Source of the DNA: Planctomycetota bacterium
Lineage (GTDB): Bacteria > Planctomycetota > Planctomycetia > Planctomycetales > Planctomycetaceae
DNA: 64,000 nucleotides
Direction: 5' to 3'
NCBI GenBank assembly: GCA_016872645.1
Contig: VGZH01000005.1
Span: forward strand, 31,116 to 95,115
The notes below the pieces were generated by a model. That model was not told the DNA's origin. It worked only from the letters and a program-made list of their open reading frames with translations, and searched no databases. The stretch's first letter is position 1. Each line of letters opens with the position of its first letter. This document shows positions 35,123-43,558 of the stretch, piece after piece. The position numbers and the translations under genes are program-made.

Positions 35123-36499
35123 ATGCGAGCGCTGTTTGCCATGTTCAGTTTCACGTTGCTGGCGACACCGGCGATCTTCGCTCAGGACAATCCGGATCGA
35201 CGCGAAGTCAGTCCTCGCGAACGGGTCAACCGGCAATTCGACGCCGGTGCACCGAAACTCGGCGATTCGCTGCCAGACATTGCCGGGCTGACCGAAGACG
35301 GTCAGGAAATTCGCTTGAGCAGTCTGAAGGGCCAGCACACAGTGCTGGTCTTCGGCTGCCTGACTTGACCGCCGTTTCTGAGAAACGTCCCCAGTCTGGA
35401 GACGGTCGCGGTCGACTACGAACCCAAGGGCGTGAAGTTTTTCTACATTTACAAAGCGCTCGCCCATCCGGAAAACGACGGCTACGTCCAGCCATTCACG
35501 CAGGCCGAGCGGTTGCTGCACGTGAAGGAGGCCCGCCGCACGATCGGATCGCGCGTGCCGTGGATTTGCGACACGATGGACAACGCGCTCAAGCACGCGC
35601 TCGGGGACGCGCCGAATTCAGAATTCGTGATCGACCCCGAAGGCAAGGTTGTTCGTCGCCGGCAATGGAGCCGACCGGAAGAGTTGCGAAGGGATCTCGA
35701 AGAACTGGTCGGCTCGGTGGAACAACCGACACTTGTTTCAGACCTGCAACTCAAAACGGAACGGCCATCACAAGTCGCCGCCAAGGGAGTTGTGCCGCGC
35801 ATCGAACGGCCGTCGGGATTGGAAGCGCTCCGCATCGAACCGAAACTCGCCGACGATGGCGACAAAAAGCCGGTACCGTTCTACGCCAAGTTACGCGCTG
35901 AGGCGGATGCGTCATTGCGTCAATCGGGTCGCGGAACGTTATCCGTCGGCTTTCATCTCGACCCGCTGTACCACGTCCACTGGAACAATCTGGTGAAACC
36001 GCTGCACGTCGAGTTCGACGCGGACGAAGACGCCGTCACACCGCGCGTCTGGGACGGCCCGCGAGTCGATCTGGATTCTGACATCGACCCGCGCGAGTTT
36101 CTCGTCCAGGTCAACATCGGCGAAGAGCGGAAGCCGCTGGGACTCACCGTCAAGTACTTCGCCTGCAGTGACGAGCAGGGGTTTTGCCTCGCCGTGACTC
36201 AACGCTACACGATTCACTTCGAGCGCGACCCCGACGCCGGCCGGGTGCAGAATCGCGGCCGCGGTGGCGCACGTAGTGGCGGCGGAGGGCCGACCTCAAT
36301 CGGGACGCTCGTCTGGGTCGATTCGAAGGAAAGTGAGGTCTCCGTACTGCTCGGCAACGGCGAACTGAAGACGTTTCGACTCTCGGCGAATGCCCGCCTG
36401 ATGCGCCGCGGCTCTGACGACCTGCGCGACTTTGAACCTGGCGAGTCCGTTCGCATCCGCATTGAAGACGGCGAGATCACTGGCATGGCACTGCCGTAG
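35123..36499 (+). CDS. Exported deiodinase-like thioredoxin-fold selenoprotein (in-frame TGA = Sec82)
   Basis: ATG 35123 has a GGGAG RBS and a signal peptide (MRALFAMFSFTLLATPAIFA). The frame runs to TAG 36499 with a single interruption, TGA at 35366-35368, and is in phase on both sides, giving 458 residues. The TGA lies in FGCLT-U-PPF, matching the iodothyronine-deiodinase active site (GSCT-U-PPF), and the text after it continues the fold (FYIYKALAHPENDGYVQPF, NSEFVIDPEGKVVRRRQW). A hairpin suitable as a bacterial SECIS follows. After the thioredoxin domain come a beta-rich domain (VGFHLDPLYHVHWNNLVKP), a Gly/Arg linker, and a small OB-like domain (IGTLVWVDSKESEVSVLL). Bacterial members are not known to act on thyroid hormones; a periplasmic thiol/selenol redox role is inferred. 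Confidence 0.87.
35373..35407 (+). promoter_or_regulatory. Candidate bacterial SECIS hairpin
   Basis: Just after the TGA (35366-35368), CGTTTC/GAAACG (35373-35378 and 35382-35387) forms a small stem. Further on, CGTC-C-CC (35386-35392) pairs with GG-A-GACG (35398-35404) around the loop AGTCT, 25-29 nt after the TGA. The second stem has the distance and unpaired GU expected of SelB-binding elements. GACCG (35367-35371) can also pair with CGGTC (35403-35407) as a base stem. Which fold dominates needs energy calculation. Confidence 0.5.
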
Positions 36500-36613
36500 C
36501 AACATGGCTCGGATTGACGGATTGATCCAAGCACGACGCGCCGGCGAGTGTGTGAGTGGCAGCATGATTCCATCGCAGGCGTGTCGTGCCTGTCTTGGGG
36601 ACGCCGGCGATGC

Positions 36614-37579
36614 TCAGGCGACCGATTCGGTCGATGCTTTGCGATACACGACGCCACAGTCGACTGGTTGGAAACCGACGGATTTGAAAGTTGCCAGCGC
36701 AGCGGCGTTGTCCTCGGCGATGTGGGCCTCGGCCAGGGTGACTTGTTCCTGACGCATGCGGCGGATGACTTCGATCAGGAGCGCCTGCGCGTGTCCTTGC
36801 CGGCGCGAGACATCTTTCACGATCAATTCGCTGAGTCCGATGGCTCGTTCGCCCCAAGTTTCGACGTACAGGTCCATGCCGCTGACGGTCACAGCAGCGA
36901 CGGGGTCGCCCCCCGTCTTGGGGACAAGGCGAAACTGCACGTTCTCTAAACGACCAGTGCGGCTGAACCACCAAAACGTCGGGTGCTCGGGCAACGCAAA
37001 GATGAACGTCTCCATCTTGCGGCGGATCAGACTCAGGCGAAAGCTGATGGGATCGCCCTGCTTCAGGCTGCGTTGCAAAACGATGAATCTCTGCACCGGC
37101 TGAAACCCTAACTTCGCGAGAAACGGTGCCGCATCGGCATCCGATTCGAGCAATCCGGAAACCGCTGCGCCGCCGTACAGTCCGTGATAGAACGCGTCAC
37201 ACGGTGGAGCCGCACCGACCTGGATCGAGTTCGCACCAAGCTGGCGTAAATACAGCTCAGCTTGTGTCAACAGTTCGCGACCGATGCCGGTACGTCGGTG
37301 CGAAGGATGCACGACGATCACATGGATCGCGCCGGCTTCGTGCTCGATCCCTGTGCCAGCGCCGTCGCTGCAAAATCCTGCATGCACAAACCCGACGACT
37401 TTGCCAGCTTCGCACGCAACGAGTAATCCTGCCGGATCAAAATAATGCTGACCGATCAGCAGTCGATCCAACGCTTCGTAGCTGAATCCACGAGCCGCAC
37501 CCCGTCCCAGACCGCTCTCGTGCCACAGTTTCACAAGCTGAGGTGGATCGCTGTTTCGAAACGGCCGATACTCGATCAC
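36614..37579 (-). CDS. Tandem double GNAT acetyltransferase
   Basis: 321 residues starting at GTG 37579: GGGAG lies 6 nt upstream and longer frames run back into the transketolase gene. Two GNAT folds are fused. The first has VVHPSHRRTGIGRELLTQAE (motif A, acetyl-CoA loop) followed by the FLAKLGFQPVQ end. The second has LSELIVKDVSRRQGHAQALL and AAALATFKSVGFQPVDCGVVY. GNATs transfer acetyl from acetyl-CoA to an amine; the target is unknown. It is 29 nt downstream of transketolase on the same strand and convergent with the selenoprotein gene. Confidence 0.88.
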   Translation of the reverse strand: MIEYRPFRNSDPPQLVKLWHESGLGRGAARGFSYEALDRLLIGQHYFDPAGLLVACEAGKVVGFVHAGFCSDGAGTGIEHEAGAIHVIVVHPSHRRTGIGRELLTQAELYLRQLGANSIQVGAAPPCDAFYHGLYGGAAVSGLLESDADAAPFLAKLGFQPVQRFIVLQRSLKQGDPISFRLSLIRRKMETFIFALPEHPTFWWFSRTGRLENVQFRLVPKTGGDPVAAVTVSGMDLYVETWGERAIGLSELIVKDVSRRQGHAQALLIEVIRRMRQEQVTLAEAHIAEDNAAALATFKSVGFQPVDCGVVYRKASTESVA

Positions 37580-37608
37580 CGCGAACTCCCTGCGGTACGG
37601 TTTCTGTT

Positions 37609-39669
37609 TTAGTTTTTCGCCAACTGTTGTTTCGCCGCCATCACGACTCCGTCGGGCGTGAAGCCGAACTTCGTCAACAAGTCCTTCAACGGTGCCGAAG
37701 CTCCGAAGGTCTTCATACCGATCACCGTGCCGGCGAGGCCGACGTATCGTTCCCAACCGAATGTCGACGCTTGCTCGACCGCGACTCGTGCCGTCACGCT
37801 CCGAGGCAGCACGCTGTCTCGATACGACTGCGGCTGATGCTCGAACAGTTCCCACGACGGCATCGAAACAATTCGGACCTTTGCCCCCTCAGCAGTCAGC
37901 TTTTCGTAGGCGGCAACGCACAACGAAACTTCGCTACCCGTGCCGATCAGAATCACCTCCGGCTTGCCATCGGCCGCGTCGGCGAGGATGTACGCACCCT
38001 TCGCCAGCCCGCTGGCCGGTGCGTACTTGGTGCGGTCGAGCGTTGGGACCGCCTGCCGAGTCATGATCAAACAGGCGGGCTCATGCTTGAGCTGCGCAAC
38101 AACGCGCCACGCTTCGGTGACTTCGTTCGCATCGGCTGGACGGATCAAGACCATGCCGGGGATTGAACGCAGACTCGCCAGTTGTTCGACCGGCTGATGT
38201 GTCGGGCCGTCTTCGCCAACACCGATCGAATCGTGCGTGAAGACGTGAATGAACGGGATCTCCATGATCGCCGCCAGCCGGATCGCCGCTTTCGCGTAGT
38301 CGCTGAAGATCAGAAAGCCGGAGCCGTAGCCACGCACCTTGCTGAGCGCCATGCCGTTGACGACCGACGCCATCGCGTGCTCGCGAACGCCGAAATGGAA
38401 GTTGCGACCACCGTAGTTGTCGGATTCGAAATCGCCAGCTCCGTCGAACGTGAGTCGCGTCTTCGTGGACGGCGCGAGGTCCGCCGATCCGCCGATCAGC
38501 CATGGATAGTTCTTGGCGAGTGCGTTCAACACTTTGCCGGATGAATCGCGAGTCGCCAGTCCCTTCGGATCCGCCGGAAAGACTGGCAGGTCCTTGTCCC
38601 AACCGTCCGGCAGTTCGCGGTGCTGCATCTTGTTGAGGTGGTCGGCCAACTCCGGGTGTTGCTTCGAGTACTCGCCGTACAGCGCCATCCACGCCTCGCG
38701 AGCGGCGCGACCGCGCTGGCCGATGCCTTGTTGGAAGTGCTCGTAAACTCCTTCGGGCACGAGGAACTTCGCATCTTCCGGCCAGCCGTATTTCTTCTTC
38801 GCACCGGCGATCTCGGCATCGCCAAGCGGTTCGCCGTGGGCGGAGTGATGTCCTTCTTTCGTCGGCGCACCGAATCCGATGCGGCTCTCAACGATGATCA
38901 TCGTCGGTCGCTCCGTCGTCTTCTGGAACGAGCCAATCGCAGCTCGCAGAGCCGAGAGATCGTTCGCATCGCTGACATGCAGCACGTTCCAGCCGTAACC
39001 TTGGAAGCGTTGACCAACGTCCTCCGTAAAGGCGAGATCCGTCTCCCCTTCGATCGTGATTCGATTGCTGTCGTAAATCCAGCAAAGGTTCGACAGTTTG
39101 AGATGCCCGGCCAACGACGCGGCTTCGGCACTGACCCCTTCCATCAGGCAGCCATCGCCGCACAGGGCGTAGACGTTGTAGTTGAACATCTCGAAGCCGG
39201 GTCTGTTGAAGTGGCTAGCCATCCACTTGCCCGAGATCGCCATGCCCACGCTGTTCGCCAACCCTTGGCCGAGCGGCCCGGTCGTCGTTTCGACGCCGGA
39301 CGTCCAACGGTATTCCGGATGTCCGGGACAGCGGCTGTCGAGTTGCCGAAACTTGATGATGTCCTGGAGCGGCACGGCCAGCTCGCCCAGTCGCTCGTAC
39401 TTGCGATTGACCGCCTTCACACCGGTCAGATGCAGCATCGAATACAACAGCATCGAGGCGTGCCCGACCGAGAGGACGAACCGATCGCGGTTCGGCCAGA
39501 TCGGATCGGCGGGATCGAACCTCAATTCGTCCTGCCAGATCGTGTAGGCGACCGGCGCGAGAGCCATCGGAGTTCCCGGATGTCCGGAATTCGCCTTCTG
39601 GACGGCGTCCATCGAGAGAGTACGAATCGTGTTGATCGCCAGCGTGGCGAGGTCGGACGGCTGCGACAT
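37609..39669 (-). CDS. tkt: Transketolase
   Basis: 686 residues from ATG 39669 (MSQPSDLATLAINTIRTL); a TTG 39 nt upstream is less convincing. The full set of transketolase motifs is present: KANSGHPGTPMALAPVAY, the TPP-binding GDGCLMEGVSAEA with DSNRITIEGE, RFQGYGWNVLHV, the pyrimidine-domain FGVREHAMASVVNGMAL, and HDSIGVGEDGPTHQPVEQL. It moves two-carbon units between sugar phosphates in the pentose-phosphate pathway using thiamine diphosphate. It is divergent from the FAH-family gene, with a 225-nt intergenic region. Confidence 0.97.
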   Translation of the reverse strand: MSQPSDLATLAINTIRTLSMDAVQKANSGHPGTPMALAPVAYTIWQDELRFDPADPIWPNRDRFVLSVGHASMLLYSMLHLTGVKAVNRKYERLGELAVPLQDIIKFRQLDSRCPGHPEYRWTSGVETTTGPLGQGLANSVGMAISGKWMASHFNRPGFEMFNYNVYALCGDGCLMEGVSAEAASLAGHLKLSNLCWIYDSNRITIEGETDLAFTEDVGQRFQGYGWNVLHVSDANDLSALRAAIGSFQKTTERPTMIIVESRIGFGAPTKEGHHSAHGEPLGDAEIAGAKKKYGWPEDAKFLVPEGVYEHFQQGIGQRGRAAREAWMALYGEYSKQHPELADHLNKMQHRELPDGWDKDLPVFPADPKGLATRDSSGKVLNALAKNYPWLIGGSADLAPSTKTRLTFDGAGDFESDNYGGRNFHFGVREHAMASVVNGMALSKVRGYGSGFLIFSDYAKAAIRLAAIMEIPFIHVFTHDSIGVGEDGPTHQPVEQLASLRSIPGMVLIRPADANEVTEAWRVVAQLKHEPACLIMTRQAVPTLDRTKYAPASGLAKGAYILADAADGKPEVILIGTGSEVSLCVAAYEKLTAEGAKVRIVSMPSWELFEHQPQSYRDSVLPRSVTARVAVEQASTFGWERYVGLAGTVIGMKTFGASAPLKDLLTKFGFTPDGVVMAAKQQLAKN

Positions 39670-39894
39670 GAGCGAGATAAACTTCCAGAAATGAGGCGGC
39701 CCGAACAACTCCCACGGGCGGGGATGCGGCTTCCACAGATTGCCAAAACGCCCGCGAGTGTCGCCGTCTCCGATTCGGATTTCAACTGACTCTCCAGACG
39801 TTGAGATTTGTCACTCCAGCCGCGCAACGATACCGTGTCGATCGATCACGAATGATGAGATTGCACCATTCTCGATGAATTCTGGAGCTCACCC

Positions 39895-40749
39895 ATGCGA
39901 TCCTTACGAAACTGGCTGGTCTGTGTTGTGGCGTGTCTGGGAGGTCTGGCGATCAGCGGTGCCTCGGCAGACGATGGCAAAGTGACGAAATACGTCCGTT
40001 ATCAAGTCGGTGATGTCGTTTCTTATGGAGTCATCGATGGAGACAAAGTCATCAAACTGGATGGCGATCTATTCGGCAAGCCGACGCGGACCAGCACCTC
40101 GCACGCGCTGAGGGATGTCAAACTGCTCGTGCCGACGAAGCCCTCGCAAGTGCTAGCGATGGCGGGCAACTACAAGAGCCACCTCAAGGAAGCCGAGATT
40201 CCCCCCAAGTTTCAAATCGTGCAACCGTTCTTCAAATCGCCGAGCTGTTTGGTGCCCCACGGTGCCAACATCGTCATCCCGCCTGGTACCAACGAGGTTC
40301 ATTTTGAAGCCGAACTGGTTTTGGTCATTGGCAAGACGGCGAAGAACGTCCCGGAAAGCAAAGCACTCGAATACGTTTTCGGTGTGACCTGCGGCAACGA
40401 CGTGAGTGCTCGTGATTGGCAAAAAGACGACGTGCAATGGTGGCGAGCAAAAGGCACAGACACTTTCGGCCCATGCGGCCCATATCTGGTCACCGGCTTG
40501 AATGCCGACGACCTGCGTGTCCAAATGCGAGTCAACGGCCAGACCTTGCAGGATCAGAGCACAAAGGATTTCATCCACAACTGCGCGAAACAAGTCAGTG
40601 TCGTCAGCCAGCACATCACGCTGCATCCTGGCGATCTAATTTTCACCGGCACCCCCGGCAAGACTTCTGCCATCAAGCCTGGAGACGTCTGTGAAGTCGA
40701 AATCCAAGGGATCGGCATCCTGAAGAACAATGTCACCGCCGCGAAGTGA
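39895..40749 (+). CDS. Fumarylacetoacetate-hydrolase family protein with a Sec signal peptide
   Basis: 284 residues from ATG 39895 with GGAG upstream. The FAH core is clear: LAMAGNYKSHLKEA, then the metal-binding acidic cluster in VHFEAELVLVIGK, GNDVSARDWQ and ISQ-like VVSQHITLHPGDLIFTGTPGKTSAIKPGD. Family members cleave C-C bonds of acylpyruvates or hydrolyse related oxo acids with a divalent metal. Most are cytoplasmic, but this one begins MRSLRNWLVCVVACLGGLAI...GASAD, a typical export signal. The SMP-30 gene, also exported, starts 43 nt downstream, so the two probably act together outside the cytoplasm. Confidence 0.9.
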   Translation: MRSLRNWLVCVVACLGGLAISGASADDGKVTKYVRYQVGDVVSYGVIDGDKVIKLDGDLFGKPTRTSTSHALRDVKLLVPTKPSQVLAMAGNYKSHLKEAEIPPKFQIVQPFFKSPSCLVPHGANIVIPPGTNEVHFEAELVLVIGKTAKNVPESKALEYVFGVTCGNDVSARDWQKDDVQWWRAKGTDTFGPCGPYLVTGLNADDLRVQMRVNGQTLQDQSTKDFIHNCAKQVSVVSQHITLHPGDLIFTGTPGKTSAIKPGDVCEVEIQGIGILKNNVTAAK

Positions 40750-40792
40750 TCCGCCAAATTCGTTTCCATATTTTCCACCGGAGATTCGCCTC

Positions 40793-41896
40793 ATGACTCA
40801 ATCCGTTCAAACTGACCGCCGTTCGTTTCTGACCGCCGCCACCGCAATGGCCGCCGCCGCGTTCGCCCGTTCGGCGTCCGCTCGCGATTACAAAGAGCCA
40901 ACGCGGTATCCGGATCCGGACATCGTGAAGCTCGACAAGCGGTTCAATAAATACGCACTGGGCAACACTCCGATTCAGCGGCTGTATCACAGCGACAAAA
41001 TGCTGTGGGCCGAAGGTCCGGCCTGGAACGGCGTCGGCCGGTATCTGCTGTGGAGCGATATCCCCAACGACCTGCAGATGCGATGGCTCGAAGAGGACAA
41101 CCACGTCAGCGTGTTTCGCAGCCCGGCCGGCAACAGCAATGGCAATACGTTCGATCATCAAGGGCGGCAAATCTCCTTTCAGCATGGGCCTCGCCGAGTC
41201 GTACGCTACGAGTACGACGGCACAGTGACGGTGCTCGCGTCGGAGTTCAGTGGCAAGTCGCTGAACGCTCCCAACGACGGCGTCGTACATCCGAACGGCG
41301 ATATCTGGTTCACCGATCCCGGCTACGGCGGATTGATGAACTACGAAGGGACGAGCGCCAACAACGGCTCGAAGCAGCCGTTCCAGAAGGAAGCGATCTA
41401 CCGCATCGACTCGAAGACCGGCAAACTGTTCCAGGTGGCCGACGACATCTTCAAGCCGAACGGCATCTGCTTCTCGCCCGACTACAAAAAGCTGTACGTC
41501 GCCGACACCGGAGCGTCGCACTACGACGAGGCCCCGAAGAACATCAAGGTCTGGGACGTCGTCGACGAAAAGACTCTGAAGAACGGTAAAGAGTTCGCAT
41601 CGATGAAACTGAACATGAAAGACGATCATGGCGAAACCGAGAAGGCCGGCTTCGCCGACGGCATCCGCTGCGACGTGGACGGCAACATCTGGGCGAGCGC
41701 CGGCTGGGTCGGTGCCGGCTACGACGGCGTTCACGTCTTCGAGCCAAAGGAAGGAGTCCGCATCGGCCAAATCCTGTTGCCGGAAATTTGCAGCAACGTC
41801 TGCTTCGGTGGTTCGAAACGCAACCGCCTCTTCATGACCGGCAGCACATCGCTGTATGCGGTTTACGTTGAGACGAAAGGTGCTCACATCACTTAA
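40793..41896 (+). CDS. SMP-30/gluconolactonase-type propeller protein, Tat-exported
   Basis: 367 residues from ATG 40793 (GGAG 8 nt upstream). A Tat signal is present (RR at 9-10 in TDRRSFLTAAT). The six-bladed SMP-30 fold shows metal ligands in EGPAWNG, SLNAPNDGVVHPNGDIWFTDP, KPNGICFSPDYKKLYVADT and FADGIRCDVDGNIWAS. Family members hydrolyse sugar lactones, usually with Ca or Zn. With the preceding FAH protein it suggests a periplasmic sugar-acid step. Substrate not predictable. Confidence 0.92.
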   Translation: MTQSVQTDRRSFLTAATAMAAAAFARSASARDYKEPTRYPDPDIVKLDKRFNKYALGNTPIQRLYHSDKMLWAEGPAWNGVGRYLLWSDIPNDLQMRWLEEDNHVSVFRSPAGNSNGNTFDHQGRQISFQHGPRRVVRYEYDGTVTVLASEFSGKSLNAPNDGVVHPNGDIWFTDPGYGGLMNYEGTSANNGSKQPFQKEAIYRIDSKTGKLFQVADDIFKPNGICFSPDYKKLYVADTGASHYDEAPKNIKVWDVVDEKTLKNGKEFASMKLNMKDDHGETEKAGFADGIRCDVDGNIWASAGWVGAGYDGVHVFEPKEGVRIGQILLPEICSNVCFGGSKRNRLFMTGSTSLYAVYVETKGAHIT

Positions 41897-41916
41897 ACGT
41901 CAAACGGCGACCAATA

Positions 41917-41975
41917 GCCACGTTCGCCAGAACGTAGGACGACACGATCATCACCCACGATCTGGCGAATGTGGC
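41917..41975. repeat. Intergenic inverted repeat
   Basis: GCCACGTTCGCCAGA (41917-41931) and TCTGGCGAATGTGGC (41961-41975) pair at 14 of 15 positions (the remaining one is G-T) across 29 nt. It lies between the SMP-30 gene and the small membrane protein gene. It could terminate the upstream operon or be one more palindromic repeat; no U-tract is evident. Confidence 0.55.
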
Positions 41976-42008
41976 GACGACGGCAGTCGGGCGAATTCGG
42001 TAACCACC

Positions 42009-42230
42009 ATGAAACGAACTCTTCGACAACTGAAACGCGGTGGTTGGCCGTTGATCGCGGGACTTTCCTGGATCGCGCCGGCTCTCGTGTCCGCTCAAGA
42101 TGCTGCTCCAAAGTCGGGAGTCGTGACCACGTCCAGCACGTCGAATTACTTTCTGGAGTATTTTCTGGTGCTGGTGATGTTCGGAGCGGCGCTGTTCGCG
42201 GTCTGCCGTTCCAGCCGCCGAAACATGTGA
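42009..42230 (+). CDS. Small exported single-pass membrane protein
   Basis: 73 residues from ATG 42009. A signal-like stretch (RGGWPLIAGLSWIAPALVSA) is followed by a short polar linker rich in Ser/Thr, then one TM helix (YFLEYFLVLVMFGAALFAVC) and a basic tail (RSSRRNM). I recognise no family. It ends 2 nt before the ATG of the ketoacyl-synthase gene, so they are very likely co-translated. It could be a small membrane partner of that enzyme; this is inference. Confidence 0.6.
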   Translation: MKRTLRQLKRGGWPLIAGLSWIAPALVSAQDAAPKSGVVTTSSTSNYFLEYFLVLVMFGAALFAVCRSSRRNM

Positions 42231-42232
42231 CG

Positions 42233-43456
42233 ATGAGTGACTCTGCAAGTGGCCCCGCCGAGTCGACGGGCCGCCGACAAGTTGTGGTGACTGGCATTGG
42301 CTTGGTGACGCCGTTCGGTGACGAACGTGAAACATCGTGGTCCGCGATTTGTCAGGGACGCAGTGCCGTTCAATGGTTCGAGCAAAACGATCATGGCAAT
42401 TCGGGACCACTTGGCCGGCGCTGGGTCGGTGCTTCCGCTCCCGCACGATTTCTGGCCTCGGCTGAGCCAGTTGTGTCGATGGCTGTCTTCGCCGCGCGTG
42501 AGGCGCTGAGTCACGCGGCTCTCTCAAGACTTTCCGAGCAAGCCGGCTGCGTCATCGGCACAAGCAAGCTTGGACTGCGAAGTTTTTCCAAAGCGATGAA
42601 GACGTCCGACTCGTCCGACCCCGCGTTGCCCTGGCCGAACGCCGCGGCTCGTGCGGTGGCAAGCGAATGGAACTTGCGAGGCCCCGCGTTATGTCCGGTC
42701 GCCGCGTGTGCAACGGGATTGGTCAGTTTGGTACGCGGTGCAGACTTGATTCGATCGGGCGAATGCGACGTGGTACTGGCCGGCAGTTCGGATGCGTCGC
42801 TGGTGCCGATCGTGCTCGGCTCGTTTCAGCGACTCGGTGTGATGGCTCGAGAATTCGAGTCTCCGGCGACCGCCTGTCGGCCGTTCGATGCGGAACGATC
42901 CGGGTTTGTCATCGGTGAAGGAGCCGCCGTGCTGGTGTTGGAGGACCGCGAGCACGCGGTCACACGCGGAGCCAACATCCTCGCACAGTTCATCGCTGGT
43001 GGAATGGCGAGCGATCCCTGCGGAATGACTCAAGTTGATCCCGCTGGAACCTCGCTGGCGTGGCTGATTCGCGACGTGCTGCGTCGAGCGCACGTTGCAC
43101 CAGATGAGATCGACGCCATCAACCTGCACGGCACCGCGACACGAGCCAACGACATCGCCGAGTCTCGTGCCGTGCACGCCGTGTTCGGATCAGCGGCGGA
43201 TCGTCTCGCCTGTTCTAGTCAGAAGGGAGCCATCGGACATCTGCTTGGCGCTGCCGGCAGCGTCGAATCCGCGATCGCGGTACTGTCAATGCGTGATCAA
43301 ATCGTGCCGCCGACAATCAATCTGAGGACGCCTGACCCGCAGTGCGACCTCGATTACGTCCCCAACGAGTCGCGTCCGATGCGACTGCGGACCGTGCTCA
43401 AGTTGTCGCTGGGCTTCGGTGGCCACGTAGCCGTCGGCTTGTTCCGCGCCCCGTAG
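42233..43456 (+). CDS. Beta-ketoacyl-ACP synthase (KAS II-like)
   Basis: 407 residues from ATG 42233. The thiolase fold has catalytic C159 in VAACATGL, the first His in INLHGTATRAND and the second in KGAIGHLLGAAG, plus the C-terminal GFGGHVAVGLF. The enzyme condenses malonyl-ACP with an acyl chain. It lacks neighbouring fabD, fabG or acpP genes, so it may belong to a special lipid or secondary-metabolite route rather than housekeeping synthesis. The stop TAG is part of a repeated GTAGC word. Confidence 0.92.
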   Translation: MSDSASGPAESTGRRQVVVTGIGLVTPFGDERETSWSAICQGRSAVQWFEQNDHGNSGPLGRRWVGASAPARFLASAEPVVSMAVFAAREALSHAALSRLSEQAGCVIGTSKLGLRSFSKAMKTSDSSDPALPWPNAAARAVASEWNLRGPALCPVAACATGLVSLVRGADLIRSGECDVVLAGSSDASLVPIVLGSFQRLGVMAREFESPATACRPFDAERSGFVIGEGAAVLVLEDREHAVTRGANILAQFIAGGMASDPCGMTQVDPAGTSLAWLIRDVLRRAHVAPDEIDAINLHGTATRANDIAESRAVHAVFGSAADRLACSSQKGAIGHLLGAAGSVESAIAVLSMRDQIVPPTINLRTPDPQCDLDYVPNESRPMRLRTVLKLSLGFGGHVAVGLFRAP

Positions 43457-43475
43457 CTCAGGCCCTTGTGGCCTG
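43453..43475. repeat. GTAGC/CAGGCC palindromic repeat, copy A
   Basis: CAGGCC (43459-43464) and GGCCTG (43470-43475) form a perfect stem with loop CTTGT. With the preceding GTAGCT word, this 23-nt unit matches 51602-51624 at 21 of 23 positions. It contains the stop codon of the ketoacyl synthase and lies between convergent genes, where it could also act as a terminator. Confidence 0.6.
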
Positions 43476-43558
43476 GGTGATTTCCGCGAGGCAAACAAGA
43501 ATCGACCGACAAACGAGGGGTCGAGCCAAAAAGAAATTGACCTTGCCAAACAATCGAC

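Noticed and set aside
34448..35368. A 306-codon forward frame ending at the TGA
   Set aside because: Its first two thirds are antisense to the FtsK-like gene; only the part from 35123 is coding, as the N-terminus of the selenoprotein.
40733..41887. A 384-codon reverse frame
   Set aside because: Shadow of the Tat-exported SMP-30 gene.
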